A program made the position numbers and the translations under genes. Of a DNA stretch of 23,161 nt, positions 5,598 through 12,936 are shown piece after piece. Origin of the DNA: a virus; IMG/VR virus record IMGVR_UViG_3300033698_000021, positions 1-23,161 of that record; one strand, given 5' to 3'. The notes below the pieces were generated by a model. That model was not told the DNA's origin. It ran no database searches and saw nothing but the letters and a program-made list of their open reading frames with translations. Every line of letters begins with the position of its first letter. Position 1 is the stretch's first letter.

Positions 5598-6167
5598 ATG
5601 GCCGAAGCATTAGAGAAAACCTCAATTTTTGACTTTGATATAGAACTGCCGGGAGACGATGAAAACGCACCAAAACCGAAGTTTACCATCGATAACGATA
5701 AGCTGGCCGAATGGGCCCTCAAGAAGATCCGGGAAGAGAAGGAAGAATTTGAACGCATCAAGGCCCTTGCCGAGGAGATAATCGCAGAGGCCAACTTCAA
5801 AATAGAGCAGGCAAGGAAACGCTATGAGGCAAACAGTGCATTTTTAACAGGTAAGCTCGCCGAATACTTCGAGAAGGTGCCCAAGAAGGCCACTAAGACA
5901 CAAGAAACCTATAGGTTACTTTCGGGAACTCTTATCAGAAAGTTTGCAACTGTCAAACCAACGCCGGACAAAGAAAAGCTTACCCAATGGCTCAAGGCGA
6001 ATGGATACACCGAATATATCAAAACCATAGAGGAGCCTATATGGGGCGAATTTAAGAAGCTGATCAGCACGGAAGGCAATATACCCATCATCAAAGATAC
6101 CGGGGAGATTGTGGAAGGGGTAACGCTAGTCGAAACCCCGCCGGAATTTAAAATCAGGTTTGAGTAG
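5598..6167 (+). CDS. gam: host-nuclease inhibitor, Gam family
   Basis: A 189-residue protein of the Gam-like group related to the Mu Gam protein. These bind double-stranded DNA ends and shield them from RecBCD/AddAB-type nucleases. The N-terminal half (about 45-105) is a long coiled coil (EEKEEFERIKALAEEIIAEA), followed by the conserved region around ETYRLLSGTLIRKFATVKPT and the C-terminal block ending in ETPPEFKIRFE. Length and order fit the Firmicutes phage version. ATG at 5598 follows AAAGGAG. It is followed directly by ERF annealase and SSB, which together make a phage recombination cassette. No truncation is seen. Confidence 0.85.
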   Translation: MAEALEKTSIFDFDIELPGDDENAPKPKFTIDNDKLAEWALKKIREEKEEFERIKALAEEIIAEANFKIEQARKRYEANSAFLTGKLAEYFEKVPKKATKTQETYRLLSGTLIRKFATVKPTPDKEKLTQWLKANGYTEYIKTIEEPIWGEFKKLISTEGNIPIIKDTGEIVEGVTLVETPPEFKIRFE

Positions 6168-6180
6168 GTGGTGATAAAGG

Positions 6181-6861
6181 ATGAATATCACAAAGGTGTC
6201 TCCTGAATTTGCAAGAGACTTAATAGAACTTGTAAATAGCCTAAAAGGAATAAGCTACAACGCAAAAGTTAATTACACCAACAGAAGCGGCCAGACCATA
6301 ACCTATGAATATGTAACATTAGACAAGATCTACTCAAAGATAAAGGAAAATAACAACTTCGCCGTCCTTCAGCCTCTTGGGACCAATGAACATGGAGAAA
6401 GTGCATTGCAAGTAATACTCATTCATAAAAGCGGAGAAGCAATAACCAGCGATTACTATAAGATCCGGGTAAATGAGAACGGAAGCAAGCAGGACGAGGG
6501 AGCTGCCATTACATACACCAAAAGATATGCACTAGGTTCATTCCTCGGGCTTTGCACGGATGAGGACAATGATGCCAATCCAACCGGAGAAGGCATGGAT
6601 TTAAAAGGCTCACAGAAGCAACAGGGGACACCACCGTCAGGAAATAGAACTCAAAAGAGCCACACCGGGAACCTGACAGATAAGCAAATAGCAAGGCTTA
6701 ATGCAAAAGCCATAGATGCAGGTGTTAGCCAAGAACAGCTGGCAGCACATATAGCGAAAAAATACAATAAAACAGACCCGAAATTACTGACCAGAGAAGA
6801 ATACGATGAGTTATGCGCACAACTTGATGCGGCAGCGGCTAAAGGAGGGCATGCTCGGTGA
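6181..6861 (+). CDS. erf: ERF-family single-strand annealing protein
   Basis: A 226-residue recombinase of the ERF superfamily (P22 Erf-like), which anneals complementary single strands during phage recombination and genome circularisation. The conserved core spans about 10-135, with the diagnostic block GAAITYTKRYALGSFLG followed by TDEDNDAN. The C-terminal part (140-226) has a flexible linker and a small helical domain. ATG at 6181 follows a GGTGGTGATAAAGG ribosome site. The TGA stop overlaps the GTG start of SSB (GTGA). The order Gam, ERF, SSB is typical, and RecU further downstream completes the recombination set. Confidence 0.92.
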   Translation: MNITKVSPEFARDLIELVNSLKGISYNAKVNYTNRSGQTITYEYVTLDKIYSKIKENNNFAVLQPLGTNEHGESALQVILIHKSGEAITSDYYKIRVNENGSKQDEGAAITYTKRYALGSFLGLCTDEDNDANPTGEGMDLKGSQKQQGTPPSGNRTQKSHTGNLTDKQIARLNAKAIDAGVSQEQLAAHIAKKYNKTDPKLLTREEYDELCAQLDAAAAKGGHAR

Positions 6862-7256
6862 ATAAAGCAATACTGCTCGGGCGTCTCACACGAGACCCCG
6901 AGCTTCGATATACTCCGAATGGAATAGCTGTGGCCAGATTTGACCTAGCAGTAAATCGAAGCACGAAAAATCCAGACGGAACCTACGATGCGGACTTCAT
7001 ACCAATAATAGCTTGGAGAGAACGGGCGGAATTTGTAGTCAATTACTTATCAAAAGGACGGCAAGTGCTGGTAGAAGGTCGCATTAAGACAAGAACTTAT
7101 ACTGACCGGGACGGCAATAAACATAAAATAACCGAGATAGAAGCATCATCGATTTACTTTACTGACAGCAGGAAGGCATCAGCAGAAACCAACCAAACCG
7201 ATTATATCGATGCTGACGCTTTTGAGCCTATAGACGATGATGATTTACCGTTTTAG
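6858..7256 (+). CDS. ssb: single-stranded DNA-binding protein
   Basis: A 132-residue SSB. The OB fold covers about 1-105 (MNKAILLGRLTRDPELRYTP, then FIPIIAWRERAEFV and QVLVEGRIKTRTY). A short linker leads to the acidic tip DDDDLPF, which in this family recruits replication and repair partners. The GTG start overlaps the ERF stop by four bases, and AAAGGAGGG is nearby upstream. It coats single-stranded DNA during phage replication and would work with the ERF annealase. It has full family length with no missing part. Confidence 0.96.
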   Translation: MNKAILLGRLTRDPELRYTPNGIAVARFDLAVNRSTKNPDGTYDADFIPIIAWRERAEFVVNYLSKGRQVLVEGRIKTRTYTDRDGNKHKITEIEASSIYFTDSRKASAETNQTDYIDADAFEPIDDDDLPF

Positions 7257-7271
7257 AAAGGAGGAAAGTAG

Positions 7272-7760
7272 ATGTTATATACCAAGTTAACGGAATTGCA
7301 GGAAAAACTGGATAAATTATGCGAGGATAACGATCTAGAGTATTCATTCAACAAGGAAGATTTCCCTATCATTTTCATATTTAGGCCAATGTGGGAAAAA
7401 GCTGCGCAAATGAGGCTTGATTTAGGGGAAAGTGAACCTACTACAGACCCGGACGCAAGGATTGAGCTGGTATTTGGAGATGAGCTCACACTCCGATCCT
7501 TTGGAGACTTCGTGATAGATGATGACCAGCTAAATAAAATTAAAAATACTGCAAAAAAGATCCACTACCTCTACCTGCAGCTATTCTTTTATAAGCAGAA
7601 GCAAATAGAGAAAAATCAATGGAATACAGGTAGAAATCAGGTAGAAAATCAACAGATTTCTACAGATAACCAACAGATAGAAACAGAAAACAAACAGGAG
7701 GATACGGAAGAAACAGCAGATACAGAGCAAATGGATGACCGGAAAGTAGAGATAGCATAA
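7272..7760 (+). CDS. hypothetical protein with polar Gln/Glu-rich tail
   Basis: A 162-residue acidic protein. About 1-110 is a folded-looking domain (MLYTKLTELQEKLDKLCEDN ... PIIFIFRPMWEKAAQM). About 115-155 is a low-complexity tail rich in Q, E, T and N. I do not recognise the family. ATG at 7272 has AAAGGAGGAAAG upstream. The tail is encoded by DNA that holds an exact 33-bp copy (7627-7659) of a segment found in the next gene (8430-8462), and both copies are read in the same frame to give GRNQVENQQI. The DNA may be conserved there for a cis function, such as origin or initiator binding. A hairpin follows the stop. Confidence 0.75.
   Translation: MLYTKLTELQEKLDKLCEDNDLEYSFNKEDFPIIFIFRPMWEKAAQMRLDLGESEPTTDPDARIELVFGDELTLRSFGDFVIDDDQLNKIKNTAKKIHYLYLQLFFYKQKQIEKNQWNTGRNQVENQQISTDNQQIETENKQEDTEETADTEQMDDRKVEIA
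7627..7659. repeat. 33-bp direct repeat, copy 1
   Basis: This stretch is identical over 33 bases to 8430-8462. It contains two near-identical internal units (CAGGTAGAAAT and CAGGTAGAAAAT) followed by CAACAGATTT, and CAACAGAT recurs again just downstream (from 7671). The internal tandem units look like iterons. Confidence 0.85.
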
Positions 7761-7769
7761 AAAACGATG

Positions 7770-7798
7770 GCCCGCTCAATAGGGCGGGCTGCTTTTAA
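7770..7798 (+). terminator. hairpin between the Gln-rich gene and the initiator gene
   Basis: GCCCGC (7770-7775) pairs with GCGGGC (7784-7789), followed shortly by TTTT. The run of T is short and interrupted, so this is more likely a leaky terminator or attenuator than a full stop, since replication genes continue downstream. Confidence 0.5.
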
Positions 7799-7813
7799 AA
7801 AGGGGGAGAAAAA

Positions 7814-8983
7814 ATGGCATGGCTTGAGATACACCAAACATTAAGGGACCATAGAAAGATCCTTGAAGCAGCTGACGCCCTCGATGTAAAGCCGGTCACC
7901 ATGATGGGAATGATGGTATCGTTTTGGCTTTGGGCAATAGATAATGTTCCGGATGGTGATGTAAGTAAAATAAGACCCAGAACCCTAGCCAGAGCAGCCC
8001 AATGGGACGGAGATCCGGAGGAATTTATAGAGGTTTTGATATCCTGCGGATGGCTTGATAGACACGAGGATAGCCTTCTAATTCACGATTGGCATGAATA
8101 CGTAGGGAAGTTATTGGAACGCAGAGAGCAAGAAAACACCTATAGGATAAGGCAAAGGATTTTATACGGAAATATGCGAGTTATCAAAGAAGTTAGGAGG
8201 CGTGATGGCGATTACTGCAGATACTGTGGGAAAAAGGTCAACTGGGATGACAGAAAAGGACCCGGAGGCGGCACATACAGCTTCATAGATCCTGAAGGCG
8301 GCAGCAGCATAGAAAACATTGTGGTAACATGCCGGGAATGCAGCTCCAAGTGGGAAAACGGGCCGGTAGACGAGGCAAGAAGGGCCTTATTACCGCCAAG
8401 GACTGCAGCTGCAGATGTAGATGCAACATCAGGTAGAAATCAGGTAGAAAATCAACAGATTTATGGTGAAAAAAATCTACTATTACAGTACAGTACAGAA
8501 CAGTACCTAGATATAGATATAGACTCTAAAGAGTCTATGGAGGACAAGCCTCCAGAACCTCCGGCAGATGATCCACCAGAAAGAGAACCGGTCCCTTATA
8601 AAGAAATTCAAGAGCTTTATTTAAGCATTTGTGTAAGCTTTCCTAAAATCATGGCCATAAACGGCCAAAGGAAAAAGGCCGTAAGGGCCAGATGGAATGA
8701 ACATAAAGACATCAAGGTATTTGAGAAATTATTCAGGAAGGCTGAAGCCAGTAGCTTCATGAAAGGTCACAACGACAGAAACTGGACGGCAGACTTTGAT
8801 TGGATGATGAAACCGACTAACTTTATCAAAATACTCGAGGGCAAATACGACGACGATCGGATAGGAGGTGCAAAGAATGGAGTCATTAGCAAGCATTCTA
8901 GGACGGAAACTAACACAGGAACAGAGGAGACATCAACACTTACAGGTTTCAGAATGGCTACAAACCCAACCGGAAAAGAATAA
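7814..8983 (+). CDS. phage replication initiator with embedded HNH-like domain
   Basis: A 389-residue replisome-organiser-like protein. About 1-105 resembles the N-terminal winged-helix region of Gram-positive phage initiators (AWLEIHQTLRDHRKI ... FWLWAIDNVPDGD). About 110-195 is an HNH-type zinc domain: Cys135/Cys138 and Cys173/Cys176. Its catalytic strand reads TYSFIDP, where active relatives have TYDH, so the key Asp-His is replaced by Ser156-Phe157 and nuclease activity is doubtful. About 200-260 is a polar linker whose DNA holds the 33-bp repeat and an AT-rich palindromic segment. The C-terminus (about 262-346) carries the conserved block GHNDRNWTADFDWMM of phage replication proteins. 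ATG at 7814 has AGGGGGAG upstream. The DnaC-like loader gene overlaps its 3' end. Confidence 0.82.
   Translation: MAWLEIHQTLRDHRKILEAADALDVKPVTMMGMMVSFWLWAIDNVPDGDVSKIRPRTLARAAQWDGDPEEFIEVLISCGWLDRHEDSLLIHDWHEYVGKLLERREQENTYRIRQRILYGNMRVIKEVRRRDGDYCRYCGKKVNWDDRKGPGGGTYSFIDPEGGSSIENIVVTCRECSSKWENGPVDEARRALLPPRTAAADVDATSGRNQVENQQIYGEKNLLLQYSTEQYLDIDIDSKESMEDKPPEPPADDPPEREPVPYKEIQELYLSICVSFPKIMAINGQRKKAVRARWNEHKDIKVFEKLFRKAEASSFMKGHNDRNWTADFDWMMKPTNFIKILEGKYDDDRIGGAKNGVISKHSRTETNTGTEETSTLTGFRMATNPTGKE
8430..8462. repeat. 33-bp direct repeat, copy 2
   Basis: Identical to 7627-7659 and in the linker-coding part of the replication initiator gene. The flanking bases differ, so the identity stops sharply. 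It is immediately followed by the AT-rich, palindrome-bearing segment described as a candidate origin. Confidence 0.85.
8430..8538. other. candidate phage replication origin
   Basis: Iteron-like tandem units (8430-8453), then an AT-rich stretch with repeated ACAGTA units (about 8484-8507), a TAGATATAGATAT run, and a palindrome with 8-bp arms, ATAGACTC (8519-8526) and GAGTCTAT (8531-8538). All lie inside the initiator gene, where many Gram-positive phages keep their origin. The encoded protein segment is a low-complexity linker. Position and repeats support the call; no direct proof is possible from sequence. Confidence 0.5.
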
Positions 8984-9848
8984 TGACCCATTGATAATGG
9001 CTTCGGATCCGGAGGCAATAAAATATGACCCGCCAGAGCCCAAACCATGCCCATTTTGCGGTAAACCAATGTATGCGAAAGGCGGGAAAATCGGTGATAG
9101 AGTCTTATGGTTTCCAAATTCGGAACAGTGCAGCTGTGAGGCATTCCAAGAAGATATGAAACGCCGGGAACTGGAGCAAAAACAAGCCGAGGAAAGACAG
9201 AGACAGGCAGAAGAAGCCGAAAGAATGCAGCGGAAAATAAATAAAATCATCGGCGAAAGCGGAATGAGAGAGCGTTTTTTAAACCGGACATTTGATAATT
9301 TCACGGTTACTGAACAGAATAGAACAGCTTATGCAATTACCAAGGCATATGCTGATACATTCGAGGAAAAACTCCCAGCTAACGGCAAAAAAATGGACCG
9401 AAACGGATTATTCATAGTAGGCAATATCGGAGTTGGCAAGACCCATCTTGCAGCTGCCATAGCAAATCAGTTAATGAACCAAGGAACGCCTGTAATTTGC
9501 ATGACCATGATTGACCTACTGAACCGGATAAAGAGGACTTACGACAAAGGAGTCGTTTCAGAGGGAGAAGTGCTAAAACTTTATGAGGAGGTCCCGCTCC
9601 TGATCATTGACGATATGGGCAAAGAACCACCAACAGAGTGGGGAGTTTCAAAGATATATACAATAATCAACAGCCGTTATGAAGGATATATGCCGACCAT
9701 AGTCACCACAAACTATGACGACAGGGCCCTAGTTAAGAGATTGACACCAGAGAGAGGTGACAGCATAACAGCGGAGGCAATAGTAGACCGACTCCGGGAG
9801 ATGTGTGAAGGAATTATCATGACTGGCCCCAGCTGGAGGAGCAGATAA
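8877..9848 (+). CDS. DnaC/DnaI-like helicase loader ATPase
   Basis: A 323-residue AAA+ ATPase that loads the replicative helicase at the phage origin. The N-terminal part has a four-cysteine zinc site (Cys58, Cys61, Cys85, Cys87) followed by a charged coiled coil (about 92-122). The ATPase domain has Walker A GNIGVGKT (182-189) and Walker B LLIIDD (241-246), with TTNYDD as the sensor-like segment. The start chosen is ATG at 8877, since GGAGGTG lies six bases upstream; it lies in an alternate frame inside the end of the initiator gene (overlap 107 bp). The frame stays open upstream to 8868, but that start would overlap the binding site. The coiled coil may contact the host DnaB-type helicase or the initiator. 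Confidence 0.9.
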   Translation: MESLASILGRKLTQEQRRHQHLQVSEWLQTQPEKNNDPLIMASDPEAIKYDPPEPKPCPFCGKPMYAKGGKIGDRVLWFPNSEQCSCEAFQEDMKRRELEQKQAEERQRQAEEAERMQRKINKIIGESGMRERFLNRTFDNFTVTEQNRTAYAITKAYADTFEEKLPANGKKMDRNGLFIVGNIGVGKTHLAAAIANQLMNQGTPVICMTMIDLLNRIKRTYDKGVVSEGEVLKLYEEVPLLIIDDMGKEPPTEWGVSKIYTIINSRYEGYMPTIVTTNYDDRALVKRLTPERGDSITAEAIVDRLREMCEGIIMTGPSWRSR

Positions 9849-10420
9849 TGAAACGAATTGTAGCCTTCATAACGGCCGCAGCTGCGGCAACAACGATGAT
9901 GATCATAGTATCTTGCAACATAAAAGAGACGGAAGCCAATGCCATATTAAAGCTGGATACACCAAAGGCTCTGGCCGTGGAACAGAAAAAAGAACCGGAA
10001 CCGGAGCAAGAACGGGAGCTAGAACCAGAGCCTGATCACGAACCGGAGCCAAAAACATATAACGGCATAACCGAGGGAGATATTATCACCGGAGAACTAA
10101 CCCATTATTGTATATGCCAAAAATGCTGCGGCAAGACGGACGGCATAACGGCGAGTGGCTTAAAAATAGAAAACGGAGTGGAACCAGACATACCAGTAGC
10201 AGCATGCAATTGGCTACCCTTTGGAACCATCGTGGCGATTGACGGAAAGACCTATATCATAGCTGACCGAGGAGGCAGTGAATTAAATAAAATCGGAAGA
10301 TTAGATATATTCACACCGGAAGGCCATCAAGCAGCTATCGAGCTAGGAAGGATCTACGGAGTGAAAATTGAGATAATAAGCCTTCCGGAAATAAGAGAGG
10401 AGGGGGAAATCGGTGATTGA
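9848..10420 (+). CDS. 3D-domain putative lipoprotein (cell-wall-acting)
   Basis: A 190-residue exported protein. The N-terminus is a lipoprotein signal with lipobox IVSC (Cys23). A Pro/Glu-rich spacer (about 48-70, repeats of EPEPE) precedes a 3D domain (about 78-178), related to the MltA/RpfB double-psi barrel that acts on peptidoglycan. Seen are THYCICQKCCG, TDGITASG, IIADRGG (Asp140) and GRLDIF (Asp153). The usual VAVDP is VAACN, so the first of the family's three aspartates is missing. The ATG shares one base with the loader stop (TAATG). Its place among replication genes is odd; a morphogenesis or host-surface role is possible. The domain call is good; activity is uncertain. Confidence 0.82.
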   Translation: MKRIVAFITAAAAATTMMIIVSCNIKETEANAILKLDTPKALAVEQKKEPEPEQERELEPEPDHEPEPKTYNGITEGDIITGELTHYCICQKCCGKTDGITASGLKIENGVEPDIPVAACNWLPFGTIVAIDGKTYIIADRGGSELNKIGRLDIFTPEGHQAAIELGRIYGVKIEIISLPEIREEGEIGD

Positions 10421-10868
10421 AAATTGCGGAACTTGCAGAATAGGAGCAGAGACGGTAGATGAATATCCCGGGACATGCCCGTTTTACAAAAAGCATTTAC
10501 ATAGACACTGCGGCAATTATGCCCCATCGAAAAAAGCAGAGAAAAGAAAGCTTATATATGTAGCCAGCCCGCTACGAGGCAATTATGAAAAGAACATGGC
10601 CAAAGCGAGACAATACTGCAAATACGTAGCTAATCGAGGACACATACCATATGCACCGCACTTATTATTTACGCAATTCATGGACGACACTATCCCGGAG
10701 GAAAGAGCAGCAGGCATAGCGATGGGCAAGGAGATGTTAAAAAGGTGCGATGAGCTCTGGGTATTCGGAGAAGTTATAAGCGAGGGAATGGCCTCCGAGA
10801 TAGAACTGGCCAAAGAGCTGGGAATACCCATCAGGAGCATAAGCACAGAGGAGGTGCAGCATGGCTAA
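10413..10868 (+). CDS. DUF4406-like (nucleoside deoxyribosyltransferase-like) protein
   Basis: A 151-residue protein. An N-terminal cysteine-rich segment (CGTCRIG ... CPFY ... HCGNYAP) may bind zinc. The main domain (about 48-145) reads KLIYVASPLRGNYEKNMAKA, then APHLLFTQFMDD, DELWVFGEVISEGMASEI. This is the pattern of DUF4406/nucleoside 2-deoxyribosyltransferase-like phage proteins, which bind nucleotides. The start is GTG at 10413, overlapping the preceding gene by 8 bp behind GGAGGGGG. It overlaps the RecU-like gene by 8 bp. A role in nucleotide metabolism is inferred from the fold family only. Confidence 0.78.
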   Translation: MIENCGTCRIGAETVDEYPGTCPFYKKHLHRHCGNYAPSKKAEKRKLIYVASPLRGNYEKNMAKARQYCKYVANRGHIPYAPHLLFTQFMDDTIPEERAAGIAMGKEMLKRCDELWVFGEVISEGMASEIELAKELGIPIRSISTEEVQHG

Positions 10869-11442
10869 GATTAGCAAATATAACCATGAGGGATATAAGG
10901 ATCTTACACCATATGAAGCATTAAAGAGGGTAAAAGATCCAAGAAGGCAGATCCAAGGGGCGCAAGCCAAAGTAGTAGGCCAATATTTCGAGAAAATGAT
11001 AGACGCAGCCTGCAGATATTATGAGGACCGGCAAATCGCAGTCATTGAAAAGACACCGGAACCAATGAGGCCAATAAAAAGCCTCGGAGGCGGAAAATTT
11101 GTGGCCCACTATGAGAAGCAGGCCCAACCGGATTATAAAGGCACACTGGCCAATGGCAGAGCGATAGTTTTTGAGGCCAAACATACCAGTGCGGATAAAA
11201 TAGAGCAAAGCAGGCTGACAGAGGAACAGTGCGAGAGATTACAAAAATACAGCGAGCTGGGAGCAATAGCATTCATCCTTGTATCGGTCGATTTGCAGAG
11301 TTTTTATAGGGTGCCATGGACTGTATGGAGGGATATGAAAGAAATATACGGCCATAAGCACATGACCATAGAAGAATTGGAACCTTTTAAAATCAAAGCC
11401 ACTGGCGGAATTATAAGATTTTTGGAGGGGGTAGAAAAATGA
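10861..11442 (+). CDS. recU: RecU-like Holliday junction resolvase
   Basis: A 193-residue nuclease of the RecU family, which cuts Holliday junctions made during recombination and helps resolve replicated phage DNA. The nuclease core shows QPDYKGTL (Asp91), VFEAKHTS (Glu105, Lys107) and the following block LTEEQCERLQKYSELGAIAF. An N-terminal region (about 28-60, QIQGAQAKVVGQYFEKMI) carries the conserved glutamate helix. ATG at 10861 overlaps the preceding stop by 8 bp, with GAGGAGGTG upstream. It ends in ATGA overlap with the next gene. It fits with Gam, ERF and SSB as the end of the recombination pathway. Confidence 0.82.
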   Translation: MAKISKYNHEGYKDLTPYEALKRVKDPRRQIQGAQAKVVGQYFEKMIDAACRYYEDRQIAVIEKTPEPMRPIKSLGGGKFVAHYEKQAQPDYKGTLANGRAIVFEAKHTSADKIEQSRLTEEQCERLQKYSELGAIAFILVSVDLQSFYRVPWTVWRDMKEIYGHKHMTIEELEPFKIKATGGIIRFLEGVEK

Positions 11443-11738
11443 TAACCAATGAAACCAGAAGGGAAAGCTATGAGGCTATTTTACCAAAAATCACCGATAG
11501 AAAGAGCTTGATACTTGAGATTATGAAGGACCGAGCTATGACGGCCCATGAGATAACTGAGGAATTACTGGCAAAGGGATATATCAAATATTATGATCGC
11601 AATTTTGTAAGCCCACGCCTAACGGAACTGAAAGAAGAAGGAAGGGCAATAGTAGTCGGCAAGAAATACTGCCCAAGAACCCAAAGAAACGTATCGGTTT
11701 GGAAGGCTGTTGAAAGGAGCGACCAGCAAAATGGATGA
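11439..11738 (+). CDS. winged-helix DNA-binding-like protein
   Basis: A 99-residue protein with one winged-helix-like domain (about 22-80): SLILEIMKDRAMTAHEITEE, then FVSPRLTELKEEGRAIVVGK and the wing segment up to SVWKAV. Such small proteins in Firmicutes phages are usually annotated as hypothetical or MarR-like and may regulate transcription or assist replication. The ATG overlaps the RecU stop (ATGA), with GGAGGGGGT upstream, and the stop overlaps the start of the MazG-like gene by 8 bp. The DNA target is unknown. Confidence 0.7.
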   Translation: MITNETRRESYEAILPKITDRKSLILEIMKDRAMTAHEITEELLAKGYIKYYDRNFVSPRLTELKEEGRAIVVGKKYCPRTQRNVSVWKAVERSDQQNG

Positions 11739-12219
11739 GATTAAACTGGTCTCCCAATCGGAAGCACAAGCAATTATTGATACACGAGAACCTAAAGGCC
11801 TATTTTACACCATAGGAGGCGGCATATATGTAGGCATCGATAATAGAACCGGCGATGCATGGGTGGAAGAATTTAAGACGGAGCAAGAATGCATGAGCTG
11901 GCTAAAAGGCGAGGAACACATAGATGAAAAGGCAGTTTATAAGAAGGCTATAGCAACATGGAGCCAAGGCTCGCAGATAATAATAACTTTTGAGGAGATG
12001 GCGGAGCTCCAGAAGGAGCTCTGCAAATGCCTCCGAGGAGAAGCAAACACAGGCCATATAGCGGAGGAGATAGCCGATGTAGAGATTATGCTGGGTCAGA
12101 TGAAACTTCTCTTTGACATAGAAGAAATGGTGGAAAGCTACAAGCGACACAAACTGATTAGACTCGGAGAGAGGATAGAAGACGAAGTAAGCCAGCATAA
12201 AGGAGGCCTCAACGCATGA
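11731..12219 (+). CDS. MazG-like NTP pyrophosphohydrolase with extra N-terminal domain
   Basis: A 162-residue protein. About 65-150 is an all-alpha NTP-PPase domain of the MazG/dUTPase-like type with the metal-binding pairs E89-x2-E92 (FEEMAELQKE) and E113-x2-D116 (EEIADVEIM). It should hydrolyse nucleoside triphosphates to monophosphates plus pyrophosphate, perhaps cleaning modified nucleotides or lowering an alarm signal. About 1-60 is a separate small domain (LFYTIGGGIYVGIDNRTGDAWVEEF) with no family I can name. The start is ATG at 11731, 8 bp inside the previous gene and 11 bases after AAAGGAG; a TTG at 11710 is the alternative. The ATGA overlap with the next gene shows a tight operon. 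Confidence 0.82.
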   Translation: MDEIKLVSQSEAQAIIDTREPKGLFYTIGGGIYVGIDNRTGDAWVEEFKTEQECMSWLKGEEHIDEKAVYKKAIATWSQGSQIIITFEEMAELQKELCKCLRGEANTGHIAEEIADVEIMLGQMKLLFDIEEMVESYKRHKLIRLGERIEDEVSQHKGGLNA

Positions 12220-12659
12220 AAACTTATATGAACAGGATAGATAGGGAGCATCACATATTCATACTCGTAGCATGGGATTACTTAAACGCATGGCTGGAGA
12301 AAACCAACTGTCTGTCACCAGAGGAAAGGAAAAGGATAAAGACAGCAACAACCCACTTGCTCCGGGTCAGCGATAGCCTTGTAGCCAGAATAGATAAGGA
12401 TTATGCGAAAAAGCTCCTCCGGGAAGCCCGCAATATTGAGATAAGCATGGGATATAAATCCAAGATAAAACGGAACAATCAAGAAGAAACCTTGGAAATA
12501 AAACTGGATGACCTATATGACCTTGCAAGCCATGCCTTGACAGAGTGCGTCGATTGCAAAGACAAAAATTTTAAGAAGTGCGAGAAATATAAGCTCTTTA
12601 TGAAGCTTAATATACCGGTAGCCCAAGAGCAGACGGACGGATGCCCATATGAAAATTAG
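12216..12659 (+). CDS. DUF5651-like phage protein
   Basis: A 147-residue helical protein starting MKTYMNRIDREHHIFILVAW with a C-terminal cysteine-rich segment (CVDCKDKNFKKCEKYKLF ... DGCPYEN). It resembles the DUF5651 group found in clostridial and bacillary prophages. The cysteines probably bind zinc. Function is unknown. The ATG overlaps the previous stop (ATGA), behind AAAGGAGG. A conserved early-region location near late regulators is usual for the group, which suggests but does not prove a regulatory role. Confidence 0.7.
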   Translation: MKTYMNRIDREHHIFILVAWDYLNAWLEKTNCLSPEERKRIKTATTHLLRVSDSLVARIDKDYAKKLLREARNIEISMGYKSKIKRNNQEETLEIKLDDLYDLASHALTECVDCKDKNFKKCEKYKLFMKLNIPVAQEQTDGCPYEN

Positions 12660-12671
12660 GAGGTGAAGGCA

Positions 12672-12923
12672 ATGGCCAAATGTAGAGCGTGCGGAGCCAA
12701 CATAATTTTTATAAAGACAGAAGGTGGCAAAAGCATGCCATGCGACGCAGAACCGGTTACATACTGGGAACGTAAAGGAGCAAAGGGAAAAGTAGTCACA
12801 CCAAACGGTGAAGTTATATCCTGCGACTTTTCAGGAGAACCGGATAAAGCAACCGGCATAGGCCATATACCTCACTGGGCAACATGCACGGATGCCGGAA
12901 GATTTAGGACAAAGCAAAAATGA
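12672..12923 (+). CDS. zinc-ribbon protein, unknown function
   Basis: An 83-residue protein starting MAKCRACGANIIFIKTEGGK. It has a CxxC pair at the N-terminus, a further cysteine in MPCDAEP and a late histidine/cysteine group (HIPHWATC), consistent with one or two zinc sites. The ATG at 12672 follows TAGGAGGTG by six bases, so it is preferred to GTG at 12663. Proteins of this type are frequent in Firmicutes phage early operons, with no assigned function. Its 3' end is followed 13 bp later by a truncated ParB-like gene. Confidence 0.72.
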   Translation: MAKCRACGANIIFIKTEGGKSMPCDAEPVTYWERKGAKGKVVTPNGEVISCDFSGEPDKATGIGHIPHWATCTDAGRFRTKQK

Positions 12924-12936
12924 GAGGGGGACATTG

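Noticed and set aside
7627-8462. CRISPR-like repeat from the two 33-base copies
   Set aside because: There are only two copies 771 bases apart, inside two coding genes, with no regular spacers and no cas genes.
10001-10060. Glu/Pro repeats in the 3D protein as a microsatellite or sequencing artefact
   Set aside because: The frame stays open and codons vary (GAA/GAG, CCG/CCA), as expected for a selected flexible spacer behind a lipobox.
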